Shown piece after piece: positions 34,669-46,825 of a stretch of 64,000 nt of DNA (positions are counted from its first letter, which is position 1; each line of letters opens with the position of its first letter). The position numbers and the translations under genes were made by a program. The notes beneath the pieces are model-generated. The model saw nothing but the letters and a program-made list of their open reading frames with translations, had not been told where the DNA came from and searched no databases. The stretch spans positions 1-64,000 of the forward strand of contig NZ_JAOQNX010000026.1 in the NCBI RefSeq assembly GCF_025961575.1, in the 5' to 3' direction. The DNA comes from Rhodoblastus acidophilus. GTDB lineage: Bacteria; Pseudomonadota; Alphaproteobacteria; Rhizobiales; Beijerinckiaceae.

Positions 34669-36177
34669 TCAGTAAAGAGAAAGGGCGGCCGTGCGGGTGA
34701 CGGCGAGCGCCGCGTCGTAGTTCTTGATCAGCTGGGCGACCGCGCCGGAACAGGCGTGCAGCACTTGGTTCGGCTGAATCCCGTACCAGATGGTCAAGAG
34801 CACGAGCGGGGCCAGGATGGCGAACTCGCGCATCGACAGGTCGGCAAGGCCCTGAAGCGTTGGCTTTTCCAGCTTGCCGAACACCACGCGCCAGTAGAGG
34901 TAGAGCGCATAAGCCGCCGACAGGATGACGCCGGTGGTGGCGAACAGGGCAACAAAAGTGTTGGCCTTGAACGCGCCGATCAGCGTCAAAAATTCGCCGA
35001 CAAAACCTGACGTGCCGGGCAGGCCGACGTTCGCCATGGTGAACACCATGAAGGCCGCGGCATAGACGGGCATTTTGGCGACGATGCCGCCATAAGCCGC
35101 GATCTCGCGGGTGTGCAGGCGGTCATAGACCACGCCGACGCACAAGAACAGCGCGCCGGAGACGATGCCATGCGACACCATTTGAAAAACCGCGCCCTCG
35201 ACCGCCTGCTGGTTCATGGCGAACAGGCCCATGGTGACAAAGCCCATATGCGCCACGGACGAGTAAGCGATCAGCTTTTTGATATCCTCCTGCACCAGCG
35301 CCACCAGCGAGGTGTAGACGATGGCGATCACCGACAGGGCATAGACCAGAGGCGCGAAATAGGCGGAGGCGTCGGGGAACATCGGCAGCGAGAAGCGGAT
35401 GAACCCGTAGCCGCCCATTTTGAGCAAAATGCCGGCCAGGATGACGGAGCCAGCGGTGGGCGCCTCGACGTGGGCGTCGGGCAACCAAGTATGCACCGGC
35501 CACATCGGCATCTTGACCGCAAACGAGGCGAAGAACGCCAGCCACAGCCATTTTTGCAGGCTCGGATCGAATTTGGTGGTCAGCAGCCCGACAATGTCGG
35601 TCGAATGCGTCTGCGCATACATGGCCATGATGGCGACCAGCATGAGCAGCGAGCCCGCGAGCGTATAGAGGAAAAATTTAAAACTCGCGTAGATGCGCCG
35701 CTTGCCGCCCCAGACGCCGATGATGATGAACATCGGGATCAGGCCGCCCTCGAAGAACAGATAGAACAGAACGAGGTCCAGCGCGCAGAACACGCCAATC
35801 ATGAGCGTTTCCAGCACCAGGAACGCGATCATGTACTGTTTGACGCGGACATCGATCGATTTCCAGGAGGCCGCGATGCAAAACGGCATCAAAAACGCGG
35901 TCAAGACGACGAACGGGAAGGAAATGCCGTCCACGCCCATTTTGTAGCTGAGGCCGGAGCCGAACCAGCTTTTTTCTTCGACGAATTGGAAGTCCGCGAC
36001 GCCGGGAACGAACTGCGACCACGCATAGAACGACAGGGCCAGGGTGACCAAAGTCGTCCAGAGCGCGATCCAGCGGATCGTGTTTTTCCCGTTATCGTCT
36101 TCCTTGACCAAAGCGATCAGCGCAGCGCCGATCAGGGGCAAAAAAGTCAGCCCGGAGAGAATGCCAAAGCCGAACAT
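34669..36177 (-). CDS. nuoM: NADH-quinone oxidoreductase subunit M, 502 aa
   Basis: Second large antiporter-like subunit of complex I. Recognised by [58 protein letters not shown] and [17 protein letters not shown]. About 14 membrane helices. The start codon immediately abuts the stop of nuoL (36178), implying translational coupling. Confidence 0.97.
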   Translation of the reverse strand: MFGFGILSGLTFLPLIGAALIALVKEDDNGKNTIRWIALWTTLVTLALSFYAWSQFVPGVADFQFVEEKSWFGSGLSYKMGVDGISFPFVVLTAFLMPFCIAASWKSIDVRVKQYMIAFLVLETLMIGVFCALDLVLFYLFFEGGLIPMFIIIGVWGGKRRIYASFKFFLYTLAGSLLMLVAIMAMYAQTHSTDIVGLLTTKFDPSLQKWLWLAFFASFAVKMPMWPVHTWLPDAHVEAPTAGSVILAGILLKMGGYGFIRFSLPMFPDASAYFAPLVYALSVIAIVYTSLVALVQEDIKKLIAYSSVAHMGFVTMGLFAMNQQAVEGAVFQMVSHGIVSGALFLCVGVVYDRLHTREIAAYGGIVAKMPVYAAAFMVFTMANVGLPGTSGFVGEFLTLIGAFKANTFVALFATTGVILSAAYALYLYWRVVFGKLEKPTLQGLADLSMREFAILAPLVLLTIWYGIQPNQVLHACSGAVAQLIKNYDAALAVTRTAALSLY

Positions 36178-38175
36178 TTATTGCCCCCCGCCCAGCGAGA
36201 ACATGCCGTAGGTGATCAGCGCGGCGAGGCCGAGCAGCATCGCGAACGCATAATTGTAGATGAAGCCGGTTTGCAGCCGCGAGGCGAAACCCGCGCCGTC
36301 GACGACACGCGCGGCGACCCCATCCGGGCCGAGCCGGTCGATGATGGCGCCGTCGCCGCCCTTCCAGAAGAGCCGGCCCAGCCAGAACGCCGGCTTGACG
36401 AAAATCTTGTCGTAGAGCTCGTCGAAGTACCACTTGTTCAAGAGGAACTTGTAGAGCGCCGGGAATTTGCCCGCGAGCGTCGCCGGAACCTTGGGCGCGA
36501 CCACATACATGAACAGCGCGACGACAAATCCGCCGACCATCATGGCGAAGGGCGCATAACCCACCCATTCCGGGATTTCGTGCATCTCATGCAGGATATG
36601 GTTGTGCTCGCCCGTAAACAGCGACGTGCGCCAGAATTCGCCCGCGGCATGGCCGATGAACTCGCCCTTGAACAGATAGCCTGCGGCGAGCGCGCCGATC
36701 GACAGCACGAACAGCGGAACCATCATGGTCAGCGGGGATTCATGGGGCTCGCCGACATGGTGATGATGATCGTCATGGCCATGGTCATGCTCGGGATGCA
36801 GCAGGCGATATTGCTCCGACCAGCGGCGCTCGCCGAAGAAGGTCATGAACACCAGGCGCCAGGAGTAGAACGAGGTCATGCCCGCCGCGACCACCAGCAG
36901 CACGAAGGCCAGCATGGCCACGCCGGAATGTCCGCCGGCGGCAAAGGCGCCCTCGATGATCGCGTCCTTGGAGAAATAGCCCGCCGTCATTGGAAAACCG
37001 GTCAGCGCCAGCGTGCCGATGGTCATGCAGGCGAAGGTGACGGGGATCTTGCTCCACAACCCGCCCATGCGGCGCATGTCCTGCTCATGGTGCAAGGCAT
37101 GGATCACCGAGCCGGCGCCCAAAAACAGCAGCGCCTTGAAGAAGGCATGGGTGAACAGGTGGAAAATGCCGAGCGCATAGCCGCCCACGCCCAGGCCGAC
37201 GAACATATAGCCGAGCTGCGAACAGGTCGAATAGGCGATGACGCGCTTGATGTCGTTCTGCACCAGACCGACGGTGGCGGCGAAGAAAGCGGTGATCCCG
37301 CCGACCAACGTGACCACGGTGAGAGCGGTGGCCGACTGCTCGAACAGAGGCGACAGACGCGCCACCATGAACACGCCGGCGGTGACCATGGTGGCGGCAT
37401 GGATGAGCGCGGAGACCGGAGTCGGGCCTTCCATCGCGTCGGGCAGCCAGGTGTGCAGCAGGAACTGCGCCGACTTGCCCATCGCGCCCATGAACAGCAG
37501 CAGGCAGGCGAGCGTCATGGCGTTCCAGTCGAGCCCGAACGCATGCACGCTCTTGTTGGCGAGGCCGGGAGCTGCGGCAAAGATCGTGTCGAAGGCGATG
37601 GAGCCGGTGAGCATGAACACCAGGAACATGCCGAGCGAAAAGCCGAAATCGCCGACGCGGTTGACGACGAACGCCTTGATCGCCGCCGCATTGGCGGACG
37701 GCTTTTCGTACCAGAAACCGATCAGCAGATAGGAGGCGAGACCGACGCCTTCCCAGCCAAAGAACATTTGCGCCAGATTGTCCGACGTCACCAGCATCAG
37801 CATGGCGAAGGTGAAGAGAGACAAATACGCGAAGAACCTCGGGCGCGAAGAGTCCTCGTGCATGTAGCCAATCGAATACAAATGCACGAGCGCCGAGACC
37901 GTGGTGACCACGATCAGCATCACCGAGGTCAGCGTGTCGATCCGCAAGGACCAGTCGATCTTCAGCTCGCCGGAGGTCAGCCAATTGGCGAGCACTGGAG
38001 CGGAAAAATGGCCGTCATGCAGGCCGACATCGACAAAAGTGATCCACGACAGGGCGCAGGAGACGAACAGCAGCGCGGTCGTGATGATTTCGGAGGGACG
38101 GTCGCCGAGTTTCTTGCCGCCGAGGCCGGCGATCAGGAAACCGAGAAGGGGGAGGAAGACGATTGCCGAATACAT
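36178..38175 (-). CDS. nuoL: NADH-quinone oxidoreductase subunit L, 665 aa
   Basis: Largest membrane subunit, carrying the distal proton channel and the long lateral helix. Motifs include [60 protein letters not shown] and [21 protein letters not shown] His/Asp-rich cytosolic or periplasmic loop ([20 protein letters not shown], about residues 464-483) is a local peculiarity. The C-terminal helix is complete ([20 protein letters not shown]). Seven bases follow nuoK. Confidence 0.97.
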   Translation of the reverse strand: MYSAIVFLPLLGFLIAGLGGKKLGDRPSEIITTALLFVSCALSWITFVDVGLHDGHFSAPVLANWLTSGELKIDWSLRIDTLTSVMLIVVTTVSALVHLYSIGYMHEDSSRPRFFAYLSLFTFAMLMLVTSDNLAQMFFGWEGVGLASYLLIGFWYEKPSANAAAIKAFVVNRVGDFGFSLGMFLVFMLTGSIAFDTIFAAAPGLANKSVHAFGLDWNAMTLACLLLFMGAMGKSAQFLLHTWLPDAMEGPTPVSALIHAATMVTAGVFMVARLSPLFEQSATALTVVTLVGGITAFFAATVGLVQNDIKRVIAYSTCSQLGYMFVGLGVGGYALGIFHLFTHAFFKALLFLGAGSVIHALHHEQDMRRMGGLWSKIPVTFACMTIGTLALTGFPMTAGYFSKDAIIEGAFAAGGHSGVAMLAFVLLVVAAGMTSFYSWRLVFMTFFGERRWSEQYRLLHPEHDHGHDDHHHHVGEPHESPLTMMVPLFVLSIGALAAGYLFKGEFIGHAAGEFWRTSLFTGEHNHILHEMHEIPEWVGYAPFAMMVGGFVVALFMYVVAPKVPATLAGKFPALYKFLLNKWYFDELYDKIFVKPAFWLGRLFWKGGDGAIIDRLGPDGVAARVVDGAGFASRLQTGFIYNYAFAMLLGLAALITYGMFSLGGGQ

Positions 38176-38182
38176 GTGTCGC

Positions 38183-38491
38183 TCAGCCCTTCATCATATT
38201 GATGTCTTCCACCGCAATGCTGCGGCGATTGCGGAAGTAGGTGACGAGAATGGCGAGGCCGATGGCCGCTTCCGCCGCCGCGACCGTCAGGATGAACAGC
38301 GCGAACACCTGTCCGGTGAGGTCGTGCAGCTTCGCCGAAAAGGCGACGAGGTTGATGTTCACCGACAGCAGGATCAGCTCGATCGACATCAGGATGATGA
38401 TGACGTTCTTGCGGTTGAGGATGATGCCCGCCACGCCCAGCGTAAAAACGATGGCGGCGACGATCAGGTAATGTTCGAGACCGATGACCAT
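38183..38491 (-). CDS. nuoK: NADH-quinone oxidoreductase subunit K, 102 aa
   Basis: Start ATG at 38491 gives [19 protein letters not shown] and exactly the usual 102 residues. Three transmembrane helices with the conserved membrane glutamates in [20 protein letters not shown] (about residue 38) and [15 protein letters not shown] (about 74), both required for proton pumping in this subunit. Eleven bases after nuoJ. Confidence 0.96.
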   Translation of the reverse strand: MVIGLEHYLIVAAIVFTLGVAGIILNRKNVIIILMSIELILLSVNINLVAFSAKLHDLTGQVFALFILTVAAAEAAIGLAILVTYFRNRRSIAVEDINMMKG

Positions 38492-38502
38492 GATGTCGCT
38501 CC

Positions 38503-39114
38503 TTACGGGACCGGCACGCCCGTGCGGGACGGGACGTGCTTGTTTTCGATTGCCGTGGCGCGGGTGCGCGCGTTCTGCGCGGAAATGTCCTGGCGCTTGA
38601 CGTTCGGGCGGTGATGCAGGGTGAGCACGATGGCGCCGATCATGGCGGTGAGCAGCACCAGGCCCGCCGCCTGGAACAGATAGGCATATTGCGTGTAGAG
38701 CACCTGGCCCAAAGCGGCGGTGTTGCTGAGCCCCGCCGGCGTCGGGGTCGACAGCACGGATTCGGGCGCGACATTCCAGGAGCCGACGACCAGCACCAGC
38801 TCCGCGAGCACGACCAGCGTGATCAAGCCGCCAACGGGCAGATATTTGCCGACCGTCTTTTGCAGCTGGGCGAAGTCCACGTCGAGCATCATGACGACGA
38901 ACAGGAACAGCACCATGACCGCGCCGACATAGACGACGACCAGCAGCATGGCCAGGAATTCCGCGCCGGTCAGCACGAACAGGCCGGCCGCGCTGACGAA
39001 GGCCAGGATCAGGAACAGCACGGAGTGAACGGGATTGCGCCCCACGATCACCATGGCCGCGGAGGCGATGGTGATGATGGAGAACAGGTAGAAGAAGGCC
39101 GTGGCTACGCTCAT
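38503..39114 (-). CDS. nuoJ: NADH-quinone oxidoreductase subunit J, 203 aa
   Basis: Start ATG at 39114 ([20 protein letters not shown]). Five membrane helices. The family core [20 protein letters not shown] and [19 protein letters not shown] contains the pi-bulge helix TM3 and the conserved Glu/Tyr. The C-terminal tail ([20 protein letters not shown]) is soluble. 83 bases separate it from nuoI, without other features. Confidence 0.96.
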   Translation of the reverse strand: MSVATAFFYLFSIITIASAAMVIVGRNPVHSVLFLILAFVSAAGLFVLTGAEFLAMLLVVVYVGAVMVLFLFVVMMLDVDFAQLQKTVGKYLPVGGLITLVVLAELVLVVGSWNVAPESVLSTPTPAGLSNTAALGQVLYTQYAYLFQAAGLVLLTAMIGAIVLTLHHRPNVKRQDISAQNARTRATAIENKHVPSRTGVPVP

Positions 39115-39197
39115 GGTCCCACCTTGTGCGCCCTTGCGGGCCGTTTCGTTTCGCCGCGCGTCGCGGCCCAAAATCTGTTTCGCGCTGGCGCGAAGGT

Positions 39198-39686
39198 TCA
39201 GCGGTACGGCGCGTCGGCCGCGATGTTGCGCGCGATCTCGCGCTCCCACATGGCGCCGTTATCGAGCAGGCGCTGCTTGTCGTAATAGAGCTCCTCGCGC
39301 GTCTCCGTCGCGAATTCCGCGTTCGGCCCCTCGACGATAGCGTCCACCGGACAGGCTTCCTGACAGAAGCCGCAATAGATGCATTTGACCATGTCGATGT
39401 CGTAGCGGGTGGTGCGGCGGGTGCCGTCATTGCCGCGCGGCTCCGCCTCGATGGTGATCGCCTGCGCCGGGCAGATCGCCTCGCACAGTTTGCAGGCGAT
39501 GCAGCGTTCTTCGCCGTTAGGATAGCGGCGCAGCGCATGCTCGCCGCGATATCTGGGCGATTGCGGGTTCTTCTCGTGCGGATAGTTGATGGTCGGCTTC
39601 GGCTTGAGCATATAGCGGAACGCCAGGAAGAAAGCTCCGAAGAACTCCTTCAGGAACAGGCTTTTGATTGCGGCGGTGATTTGCAT
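39198..39686 (-). CDS. nuoI: NADH-quinone oxidoreductase subunit I, 162 aa
   Basis: Peripheral arm subunit with two [4Fe-4S] clusters (N6a, N6b). Start at 39686 gives [20 protein letters not shown], the amphipathic membrane-associated helix. Two ferredoxin motifs are intact: [12 protein letters not shown] and [12 protein letters not shown]. The 162-residue length is exactly that of alphaproteobacterial NuoI. Eleven bases after nuoH. Confidence 0.97.
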   Translation of the reverse strand: MQITAAIKSLFLKEFFGAFFLAFRYMLKPKPTINYPHEKNPQSPRYRGEHALRRYPNGEERCIACKLCEAICPAQAITIEAEPRGNDGTRRTTRYDIDMVKCIYCGFCQEACPVDAIVEGPNAEFATETREELYYDKQRLLDNGAMWEREIARNIAADAPYR

Positions 39687-39697
39687 CAAACCAAACC

Positions 39698-40708
39698 TCA
39701 CTGCGCGGCAAAGCCGGCGAATTGCAGCACACCCGCGACCAATATGACGGCGGCGAGCGACAGCGGCAGGAAGACCTTCCATCCCAGGCGCATCAGCTGG
39801 TCGTAGCGGTAGCGCGGAACAAAAGCCTTCACCATTGCGAACAGGAAGAAGAACCAGGTGAGCTTCAGCACGAACCAGATCACGCCGGGCACCTGGTCGA
39901 GATATTCATTGTGGAACGGTGGCAGCCATCCCCCGCAGAACAGGATCACCAGCAGGGCGCACATGGTGATGATCGCCACATATTCGCCGAGCATGAACAG
40001 CAGATAGGGCGCGGACGAATATTCGACCATGAAGCCGGCGACGAGTTCGGATTCCGCCTCGACCAGATCGAAGGGCGGACGATTGGTTTCCGCCAGCGCC
40101 GAGATGAAGAAGATCACGAACATCGGGAACAGCGGCAGCCAGTACCAGCCGAGCATGCCCCATTGCGTGTCCTGCGCCTTGACGATGTCGTTGAGGTTCA
40201 GCGAGCCCGCGCAGAGCAGCACGGTGATGATCACAAAACCGATCGAGACTTCGTAGGACACCATTTGCGCGGCGGAGCGCAGGGCCGACAGGAACGGATA
40301 CTTCGAATTCGAAGCCCAGCCGCCCATGATGATGCCATAGACGCCAAGCGACGAGATGGCGAAAATATAGAGAATGCCGACGTTGAGGTTGGCGATGGCC
40401 CAGCCGTCATTGACGGGGATCACCGCCCAGGCCGAGAGCGCCAGCGCCGCCGTGACCAGGGGCGCGATCATGAACACGCCCTTGTTGGCCGTGGTCGGGA
40501 TGATCGGCTCCTTGACCATGAACTTGATCATGTCGGCGAAGCTTTGCCAGATGCCCCAGGGCCCGACGACATTCGGACCCTTGCGCAGCATCACCGCCGC
40601 CCAGATTTTGCGGTCGGCCAGCAGGTAGTACGCGATCGCCGTCAGGCCGAGAATGATCAGCAGCAGGCTTTTGGCGACGATGAGGAGGAGCGGGAGCAGG
40701 GTTTCCAT
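39698..40708 (-). CDS. nuoH: NADH-quinone oxidoreductase subunit H, 336 aa
   Basis: Membrane subunit forming the quinone chamber. Family segments: [60 protein letters not shown] and [17 protein letters not shown]. About eight helices. Two ATGs in a row (40711, 40708); the second is five bases from AGGAGG and is preferred. Ten bases after nuoG. Confidence 0.97.
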   Translation of the reverse strand: METLLPLLLIVAKSLLLIILGLTAIAYYLLADRKIWAAVMLRKGPNVVGPWGIWQSFADMIKFMVKEPIIPTTANKGVFMIAPLVTAALALSAWAVIPVNDGWAIANLNVGILYIFAISSLGVYGIIMGGWASNSKYPFLSALRSAAQMVSYEVSIGFVIITVLLCAGSLNLNDIVKAQDTQWGMLGWYWLPLFPMFVIFFISALAETNRPPFDLVEAESELVAGFMVEYSSAPYLLFMLGEYVAIITMCALLVILFCGGWLPPFHNEYLDQVPGVIWFVLKLTWFFFLFAMVKAFVPRYRYDQLMRLGWKVFLPLSLAAVILVAGVLQFAGFAAQ

Positions 40709-40718
40709 CATGTCCTCC

Positions 40719-42776
40719 TCATTCCGCCGCTTGCTTCAGCGCGCCCTTGGCGAGCGCGGAGCACTCGGCCATGACTTTTGACGCGCGCGCGATCGGGTTG
40801 GTCAGATAAAAATCGGTGATCGGCGAGACGAAAGCCGCGCCGCTCAGCGCGCCCGCCGGCAGCTTTGTCAGAGCGCCCGCATCGGCCTTCTCGATCTCGT
40901 CGATCTGCGCCATATGCGGCACAGCCTTGTTCAGCAGCGCGCGCAATTGCGCCAGCGAGTCGAACGGCAGCGTCTTGCCGAGCACAGCCGACAGGGCGCG
41001 GAAGACAGCCCAATCCTCGCGGGCGTCGCCGGGCGGGAAGCCGGCGCGGTCGGTCAACTGGACGCGTCCTTCGGTGTTCACGTAAAGCCCGGATTTTTCC
41101 GTATAGGCGGCGCCGGGCAGGATCACATCGGCGCGATGCGCGCCGCGGTCGCCATGGGTGCCGACATAGACGACGAAGGCGCCGGGCTCGACGTTGATTT
41201 CATCGGCGCCGACCAGGAACAGCAGGTCGAGCGCCCCGGCCTTGGCCATGGCGGCGGCGGTCAAACCGCCCTCGCCCGGCACAAAACCAATGTCGAGCGC
41301 GCCGACGCGCGAGGCGGCGGTGTGCAGCACCGAATAACCGTTCCAGTCGCCCTTGACCGCGAGCTTGGCGGCGAGCGCGGCGATGGCCGCGCCATCCTCG
41401 CGGGCCAGCGCGCCGGCGCCGACCAGGATCAGCGGACGCTCAGCCTTGGCCAGAACCTCGCCGAAACCTTCGCCACGGGCGACCTTGGCCAGCGCGTCGG
41501 GACCGGCGCCGAGATGCTCATAGGGATAGGTAAGGTCGTGCGGCTCGCCGATGACGGCGATGTGAAAATCCCCTGCCCGCCAGCGGCGGCGGATGCGGGC
41601 GTTGAGCACCGGCGATTCCCAACGCGGGTTCGAGCCGATGATCAACAGCGCGTCGGCAGCGTCAATGCCCTCGACACTGGCGTTGAACAGATAGGACGCG
41701 CGCCCGTTCTTCGGATCGAGCTTGGCGCCGTCCTGACGGGCGTCGATATTCTTCACGCCCAGCTTGTCCGCAAGCGCCTTGGCGGCGAACAAATCCTCGA
41801 CCGACGACAGGTCGCCGCCGATGAACCCAGTCTTATCAGGCGAAGTCGCCTGAACCTTGGCGGCGATGGCGCCAAAAGCTTCGGACCAGCTCGCCGGACG
41901 CAGGCGCCCGTTCTCGCGCAGATAGGGACGATCAAGCCGTTGCAGCTTCAAGCCGTCGACGCTCTGGCGGGCCTTGTCGGAAATCCATTCCTCGTTCACC
42001 GCATCGTTGATGCGCGGCAGGATGCGGATGACTTCGCGGCCGCGCGTGTCGATGCGGATATTGGCGCCGAGCGCGTCGGAGACGTCGACGCCCGGCGTCT
42101 TGGTATATTCCCAGGGACGCGCGCGAAAATTCTGCGGGCGCGGCAGCAGCGCGCCGACCGGGCAGAGATCGGTGACATTGCCCTGCAATTCCGAGCGCAT
42201 CGCCGATTGCAGATAGGTGGTGATCTCCGAATCCTCGCCGCGGCCGATATTGCCCATGTCGGAGGTGCCGCAGATTTCGGCGGTGAAGCGGACGCAGCGC
42301 GTGCACTGGATGCAGCGGGTCATTTCGGTCTTCACCAGCGGACCGATATATTTGTTTTCGACCGCGTTCTTGTTCTCGGTGTAGCGGGAGCGGTCGCGGC
42401 CGAAGGCCAAAGCCTGATCCTGCAGATCGCATTCGCCGCCCTGGTCGCAGATCGGGCAATCCAGCGGATGGTTAATGAGCAGGAATTCCATCACGCCTTC
42501 GCGCGCCTTTTTCACCATCGGCGAATTGGTGAACATTTCCGGCGGCTCGCCATTCGGGCCGGGGCGCAGATCCTTGACCGACATGGCGCAGGAAGCGGTG
42601 GGCTTGGGCGGGCCGCCCTTCACCTCGACCAGGCACATGCGGCAATTGCCGGCGACCGACAGCCGTTCATGGAAACAGAAGCGCGGAATCTCCTTGCCGG
42701 CGGTTTCCGCCGCCTGCAGCAGCGTGTACTCCGCCGGGACATCCACTTCGATCCCATCGACGATGATTTTCGCCAT
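40719..42776 (-). CDS. nuoG: NADH-quinone oxidoreductase subunit G, 685 aa
   Basis: Peripheral-arm Fe-S protein. N-terminal [2Fe-2S] site [15 protein letters not shown] plus the later Cys in TASCAMSV, the His-ligated [4Fe-4S] site [17 protein letters not shown], and the third cluster [10 protein letters not shown] with the paired [12 protein letters not shown]. The C-terminal molybdopterin-oxidoreductase-like domain (from about 220) lacks cofactor-binding function in complex I. 127 bases of GC-rich spacer separate it from nuoF, the largest gap in the cluster after nuoC-nuoB. Confidence 0.97.
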   Translation of the reverse strand: MAKIIVDGIEVDVPAEYTLLQAAETAGKEIPRFCFHERLSVAGNCRMCLVEVKGGPPKPTASCAMSVKDLRPGPNGEPPEMFTNSPMVKKAREGVMEFLLINHPLDCPICDQGGECDLQDQALAFGRDRSRYTENKNAVENKYIGPLVKTEMTRCIQCTRCVRFTAEICGTSDMGNIGRGEDSEITTYLQSAMRSELQGNVTDLCPVGALLPRPQNFRARPWEYTKTPGVDVSDALGANIRIDTRGREVIRILPRINDAVNEEWISDKARQSVDGLKLQRLDRPYLRENGRLRPASWSEAFGAIAAKVQATSPDKTGFIGGDLSSVEDLFAAKALADKLGVKNIDARQDGAKLDPKNGRASYLFNASVEGIDAADALLIIGSNPRWESPVLNARIRRRWRAGDFHIAVIGEPHDLTYPYEHLGAGPDALAKVARGEGFGEVLAKAERPLILVGAGALAREDGAAIAALAAKLAVKGDWNGYSVLHTAASRVGALDIGFVPGEGGLTAAAMAKAGALDLLFLVGADEINVEPGAFVVYVGTHGDRGAHRADVILPGAAYTEKSGLYVNTEGRVQLTDRAGFPPGDAREDWAVFRALSAVLGKTLPFDSLAQLRALLNKAVPHMAQIDEIEKADAGALTKLPAGALSGAAFVSPITDFYLTNPIARASKVMAECSALAKGALKQAAE

Positions 42777-42903
42777 GTTTCTTCCCTTTGCGCCGGACGC
42801 GGCGGGGTTATCCGCACGCCGGTCCAGCTCCGAACCGTTTTTCAGGATGCTTTAACATCGGGCGCGCCGATGCAAGAACCCCGCCTTTTGGGCGCCTTTT
42901 TGC

Positions 42904-44205
42904 CTATTGCGCCGCCACCTTGACCGCGTCCTTGTCGGCGCGGGCGGTGTAAGAGTCGATCCGCGCCTCGATCACCGGGCGGAAATGATTGATCAGCCCC
43001 TGGATCGGCCAGGCCGCGGCGTCGCCCAGAGCGCAGATGGTGTGGCCCTCGATCTGCTTGGACACGTCGAACAGCAGGTCGATTTCCGACTTTTGTGCAC
43101 GACCTTCGACCATGCGTTGCATGATCCGATACATCCAGCCGGTGCCTTCGCGACATGGCGTGCACTGGCCGCAGCTCTCGTGCTTGTAGAAATGCGAGAG
43201 TCGGGCGATCGCGCGGATGATGTCCGTGCTCTTGTCCATGACGATCACGGCCGCGGTGCCGAGGCCGGATTTCAGCGCCGACAGAGAGTCGAAATCCATG
43301 GGCGTGTCGATGATCTGATGCGCCGGCACGCAACGCACCGAGGAGCCGCCGGGGATCACCGCCAACAGATTGTCCCAGCCGCCGCGCACGCCGCCCGCAT
43401 GCTTGTCGATCAGCTCGCGGAACGGGATCGACATGGCCTCCTCGACATTGCAGGGCTTGTTGACGTGCCCGGAAATGCTGAAAAGCTTGGTGCCGGCATT
43501 GTTCTTGGCGCCGAACGAGGCGAACCAGGCCGCGCTCCGCCGCAAAATGGTCGGCGCCACCGCAATGGATTCGACATTATTTACGGTGGTCGGGCAGCCG
43601 TAGAGACCCATATTGGCGGGGAACGGCGGCTTGAGCCGCGGCATGCCCTTCTTGCCCTCGAGCGATTCGAGCAGCGCGGTCTCCTCACCGCAAATATAGG
43701 CGCCGGCGCCATGATGCACAATCACATCAAAGGGATAGCCGTGGACATTGTCCTTGCCGATCAGCTTGGCGTCATAGGCCTGGTCCACCGCCGCCTGCAG
43801 GCGCTCGCGCTCCCAGATGAATTCGCCGCGCACATAAATATAGGCGGCCGACGCCCCCATGGCGAAGCCCGCGACCAGACAGCCCTCGACCAGCAGATGC
43901 GGGTCGTTGCGCAGGATTTCACGGTCCTTGCAGGTGCCGGGCTCGGATTCGTCAGCGTTGACGACCAGATAGGACGGCCGCGCCGGATCGGGCTTGGGCA
44001 TGAACGACCATTTCAGACCGGTCGGGAAGCCGGCGCCGCCGCGCCCGCGCAGACCCGAGGCCTTCATTTCCGAAATGATCCAGTCCTTGCCCTTTTCAAT
44101 CAGGCCCTTGGTGTTGTCCCAGGCGCCGCGCTTTTTCGCGCCGGCGAGGCCCCAATCGCCATAGCCGTAAAGGTTCTGGAAGATACGATCCTTGTCCTGA
44201 AGCAT
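42904..44205 (-). CDS. nuoF: NADH-quinone oxidoreductase subunit F, 433 aa
   Basis: NADH-binding flavoprotein. NADH/FMN sites: [20 protein letters not shown], then [20 protein letters not shown] and [19 protein letters not shown]. The [4Fe-4S] N3 cluster ligands are in [16 protein letters not shown] and the final Cys in [19 protein letters not shown] precedes the start. Ten bases after nuoE. Confidence 0.97.
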   Translation of the reverse strand: MLQDKDRIFQNLYGYGDWGLAGAKKRGAWDNTKGLIEKGKDWIISEMKASGLRGRGGAGFPTGLKWSFMPKPDPARPSYLVVNADESEPGTCKDREILRNDPHLLVEGCLVAGFAMGASAAYIYVRGEFIWERERLQAAVDQAYDAKLIGKDNVHGYPFDVIVHHGAGAYICGEETALLESLEGKKGMPRLKPPFPANMGLYGCPTTVNNVESIAVAPTILRRSAAWFASFGAKNNAGTKLFSISGHVNKPCNVEEAMSIPFRELIDKHAGGVRGGWDNLLAVIPGGSSVRCVPAHQIIDTPMDFDSLSALKSGLGTAAVIVMDKSTDIIRAIARLSHFYKHESCGQCTPCREGTGWMYRIMQRMVEGRAQKSEIDLLFDVSKQIEGHTICALGDAAAWPIQGLINHFRPVIEARIDSYTARADKDAVKVAAQ

Positions 44206-44215
44206 CGTCTTCTCC

Positions 44216-44884
44216 TTACTTGCCCGGATGGGCCGGCTGCGCGGCGGCGGCGGGGTCGCTCAGCGGACCGCTCTTGCCATCGGCGCCATAGAATTCGGTG
44301 AGCGCGGTGAGGCCGCCCAGCGGCTCCGAGCGGTTGCGGCCGTTCTGCGGGCCAACATGGGTGGGACGGCCGGCGGCGAGATCGTCGAGCAATTTGGCGA
44401 AGGATTCGGCGGTCAAATCCTCGTAATAATCGTCGTTGATCTGCACCATGGGCGCGTTGCAGCAGGCGCCCAGGCACTCGACCTCAAGCCAGGAGAACAG
44501 GCCGTCGGCGGTGACATGGCGCTGCTCGCCGATGCGTTTCTGGCAGACCTCGATGATCGCGTCGGAGCCGCGCAGCATGCAGGGCGTGGTGCCGCAGACC
44601 TGGACGAAAAATTTGCCGACCGGCTCCAGGTTGAACATGGTGTAAAAGGTCGCGACCTCGAGCACGCGGATGTAGGGCATGCCGAGCAGATCCGCGACCT
44701 TTTCGATCGCCTTTTGCGGCAGCCAGTAATCATGCTGCTTCTGCGCCTGCCACAAAGCGGGGATCACGGCGGAAGCCTGACGGCCCGGCGGATATTTGGC
44801 GATCTGCCTGTCCAGCCACGCCTTGTTCTCCGGCGTGAACTCAAAGCTGTCGGGCTGCTGCTCGGCGAGACGGCGGGCGCTCAT
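44216..44884 (-). CDS. nuoE: NADH-quinone oxidoreductase subunit E, 222 aa
   Basis: Thioredoxin-like [2Fe-2S] subunit (cluster N1a). Start ATG 44884 overlaps the stop of the preceding small gene (ATGA). Ligands are in [11 protein letters not shown] and [10 protein letters not shown]. The C-terminal extension beyond residue 165 ([17 protein letters not shown] ...) is longer than in E. coli and rich in Pro/Ala, as often in Hyphomicrobiales. Confidence 0.96.
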   Translation of the reverse strand: MSARRLAEQQPDSFEFTPENKAWLDRQIAKYPPGRQASAVIPALWQAQKQHDYWLPQKAIEKVADLLGMPYIRVLEVATFYTMFNLEPVGKFFVQVCGTTPCMLRGSDAIIEVCQKRIGEQRHVTADGLFSWLEVECLGACCNAPMVQINDDYYEDLTAESFAKLLDDLAAGRPTHVGPQNGRNRSEPLGGLTALTEFYGADGKSGPLSDPAAAAQPAHPGK

Positions 44885-45090
44885 GATTTCTTTCCATTGG
44901 ATTCGCGCAGGTCCTGGATGACGACATAGGCCGTGACGGCGAGGCCGCCGAGGAGGATGCCGAAATCGGATTGCGGCTGGATCAGCGGCGCGCCGTTCAC
45001 GGCCCGCCAGAGGATGAGGACGAGAATCGCGGAGCCGAGCCCGCTGACGAGAAAGCGCGCGTTCTTTCGCAGGGAGTCCAGAACCGTCAT
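44881..45090 (-). CDS. Small two-helix membrane protein embedded between nuoD and nuoE, 69 aa
   Basis: ATG at 45090 overlaps the nuoD stop and its own stop overlaps the nuoE ATG, both as ATGA, so it is translated with the complex I genes. Two hydrophobic helices: [20 protein letters not shown] and [20 protein letters not shown], joined by a short loop with [11 protein letters not shown], with basic ends. No family I recognise. It may be an accessory or assembly factor of complex I; this is inferred only from position. Confidence 0.75.
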   Translation of the reverse strand: MTVLDSLRKNARFLVSGLGSAILVLILWRAVNGAPLIQPQSDFGILLGGLAVTAYVVIQDLRESNGKKS

Positions 45091-46277
45091 CGGTCGACCT
45101 CGCCGAACACGATGTCCTGCGCGCCCAAAATGGCGGAGACGTCGGCGAGCATATGGTTGCGGCACAGCAGGTCCATGCCCTGCAAATGGGCGAAGCCGGG
45201 CGCGCGGATCTTGCACTTATACGGCTTGTCCGTGCCGTCAGAGACCAGATAGACGCCGAACTCGCCTTTTGGCGCCTCGGTGGCCACATAGACCTCGCCT
45301 TCCGGCGTGCGGAAACCTTCGGTGAACAGTTTGAAGTGATGGATCAGGCTTTCCATCGACTGTTTCATCGCGGCGCGGCGCGGCGGGGTGATCTTGTGGT
45401 CAGGGACCAGGACCGGCCCCTGATTCTCCGCAAGTGAAAGCTTTTCGACACATTGGCGCATGATGCGCACGGATTGTCGCATTTCTTCAAGGCGCACGAC
45501 CTGCCGGTCGTAGCAGTCGCCATGCTTGCCGACGGGAATGTCGAATTCCATTTCCTCGTAGCATTCATAGGGCTGCGCGCGGCGCAAATCCCAGGCGACG
45601 CCGGAGCCCCGCAGAACCGGACCAGAAAAGCCCCATTTCCAGCATTCTTCCGCGGTGAGCACGCCAATGTCGGCATTGCGCTGCTTAAAAATGCGGTTCT
45701 CGACGAACAGCGCTTCCAGATCGTCCATCAGTTTCAGGAACGGATCGAGCCAGGCGCCGATATCGGCGATCAAAGCCGGCGGCAGGTCCTTGGCGACGCC
45801 GCCCGGCCGGAAATAATTGGCGTGCATACGGGCGCCGGAGGCGCGCTCGTAGAACACCATGATCTTCTCGCGCTCTTCAAACCCCCAGACCGGCGGGGTG
45901 AGCGCGCCGACGTCCATCGCCTGCGTGGTGACGTTGAGCATATGCGAGAGAATGCGGGTCATTTCCGCATAGAGCACGCGGATCAATTGCGCGCGGCGCG
46001 GAACCGTGACGCCCAGCAGTTTCTCGATGGCGAGGACGAAGGAATGCTCCTGAGACATCGGCCCGCAATAATCGAGCCGGTCGAAATAAGGCACGTTCTG
46101 CAGATAAGTGCGCGCCTCCATCAGCTTTTCCGTGCCGCGATGCAGCAGGCCGATATGGGGATCGACGCGTTCGACCACTTCGCCGTCCAGCTCCAGCACC
46201 AGGCGCAGCACGCCATGGGCCGCCGGATGTTGCGGACCGAAATTGATCGAGAAATTGCGCATATTCTGTTCGGTCAT
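45087..46277 (-). CDS. nuoD: NADH-quinone oxidoreductase subunit D, 396 aa
   Basis: 49-kDa-type subunit at the quinone site. The N-terminus [20 protein letters not shown] includes the conserved His of the quinone pocket, followed by [26 protein letters not shown] and the C-terminal FGEVDR end. Nickel-hydrogenase-like fold without metal ligands. Length normal. Separated from nuoC by the DUF2059 gene. Confidence 0.97.
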   Translation of the reverse strand: MTEQNMRNFSINFGPQHPAAHGVLRLVLELDGEVVERVDPHIGLLHRGTEKLMEARTYLQNVPYFDRLDYCGPMSQEHSFVLAIEKLLGVTVPRRAQLIRVLYAEMTRILSHMLNVTTQAMDVGALTPPVWGFEEREKIMVFYERASGARMHANYFRPGGVAKDLPPALIADIGAWLDPFLKLMDDLEALFVENRIFKQRNADIGVLTAEECWKWGFSGPVLRGSGVAWDLRRAQPYECYEEMEFDIPVGKHGDCYDRQVVRLEEMRQSVRIMRQCVEKLSLAENQGPVLVPDHKITPPRRAAMKQSMESLIHHFKLFTEGFRTPEGEVYVATEAPKGEFGVYLVSDGTDKPYKCKIRAPGFAHLQGMDLLCRNHMLADVSAILGAQDIVFGEVDR

Positions 46278-46285
46278 CGTCCGCC

Positions 46286-46825
46286 TCAGATTTTCACTTC
46301 GACGCCGCTTTTCAGCATCTCGTCGCGCGCGGCGCTGAGCGCGCGCGGGATCACATAATCATTCATCAGGCGCATGTTTTCATTCAACCGCGCCACCAGC
46401 AACGGCATTTTGCGCACCACCTTGGCGCCCATGGGCGTCTGCTGGAAGGCGCGCAACGCCTCGAGCTCATCCGGGTCCATCGTCTCCAGCAAGGTGAGGA
46501 CCGAGGCGCGCTCGATGGCGTCCACATCCTGCGTCAGCATTTTTTGCACGAAATGATCGACGAAGGCGGAGGCCTGGTCCTCGTTCAGTCCCGGATTGGC
46601 GACGCGCACCCGCTGGTTCACCTGCTGGGCGGCGAAGGGCGCGCTCTTGGTCACCAGCGCGCGGAGATCGAGCGTCCGGGCGTAGGCCTGCGCCGCTTCG
46701 ACCGCCTGCGGCGAATACGCCTTGAGCTTTTCCGCATAGCTTTGCGCCGAATCCTGAGCCGACGCGGCGCCACCGAGGGCCAACGTCGCCAGGACCAGCA
46801 GGAGCGAAGCGGAACGGCGCATCAT
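46286..46825 (-). CDS. DUF2059-family secreted protein inserted between nuoC and nuoD, 179 aa
   Basis: A signal peptide ([20 protein letters not shown], cleavage near SAQ at residue 23) directs it to the periplasm. The mature part is helical with the DUF2059 core [20 protein letters not shown] and [20 protein letters not shown]. It starts in a TGATG overlap with the nuoC stop and ends eight bases before nuoD, so it is part of the operon. Function of DUF2059 is unknown; a periplasmic accessory of complex I biogenesis is a guess from location. Confidence 0.85.
   Translation of the reverse strand: MMRRSASLLLVLATLALGGAASAQDSAQSYAEKLKAYSPQAVEAAQAYARTLDLRALVTKSAPFAAQQVNQRVRVANPGLNEDQASAFVDHFVQKMLTQDVDAIERASVLTLLETMDPDELEALRAFQQTPMGAKVVRKMPLLVARLNENMRLMNDYVIPRALSAARDEMLKSGVEVKI

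Noticed and set aside
35113-38202. A 1029-codon plus-strand open frame antisense to nuoM/nuoL
   Set aside because: Its composition (runs of His, Gln, Arg, Asp) is that of an antisense shadow in high-GC DNA, it has no ribosome-binding site, and both genes on the other strand are unmistakable.
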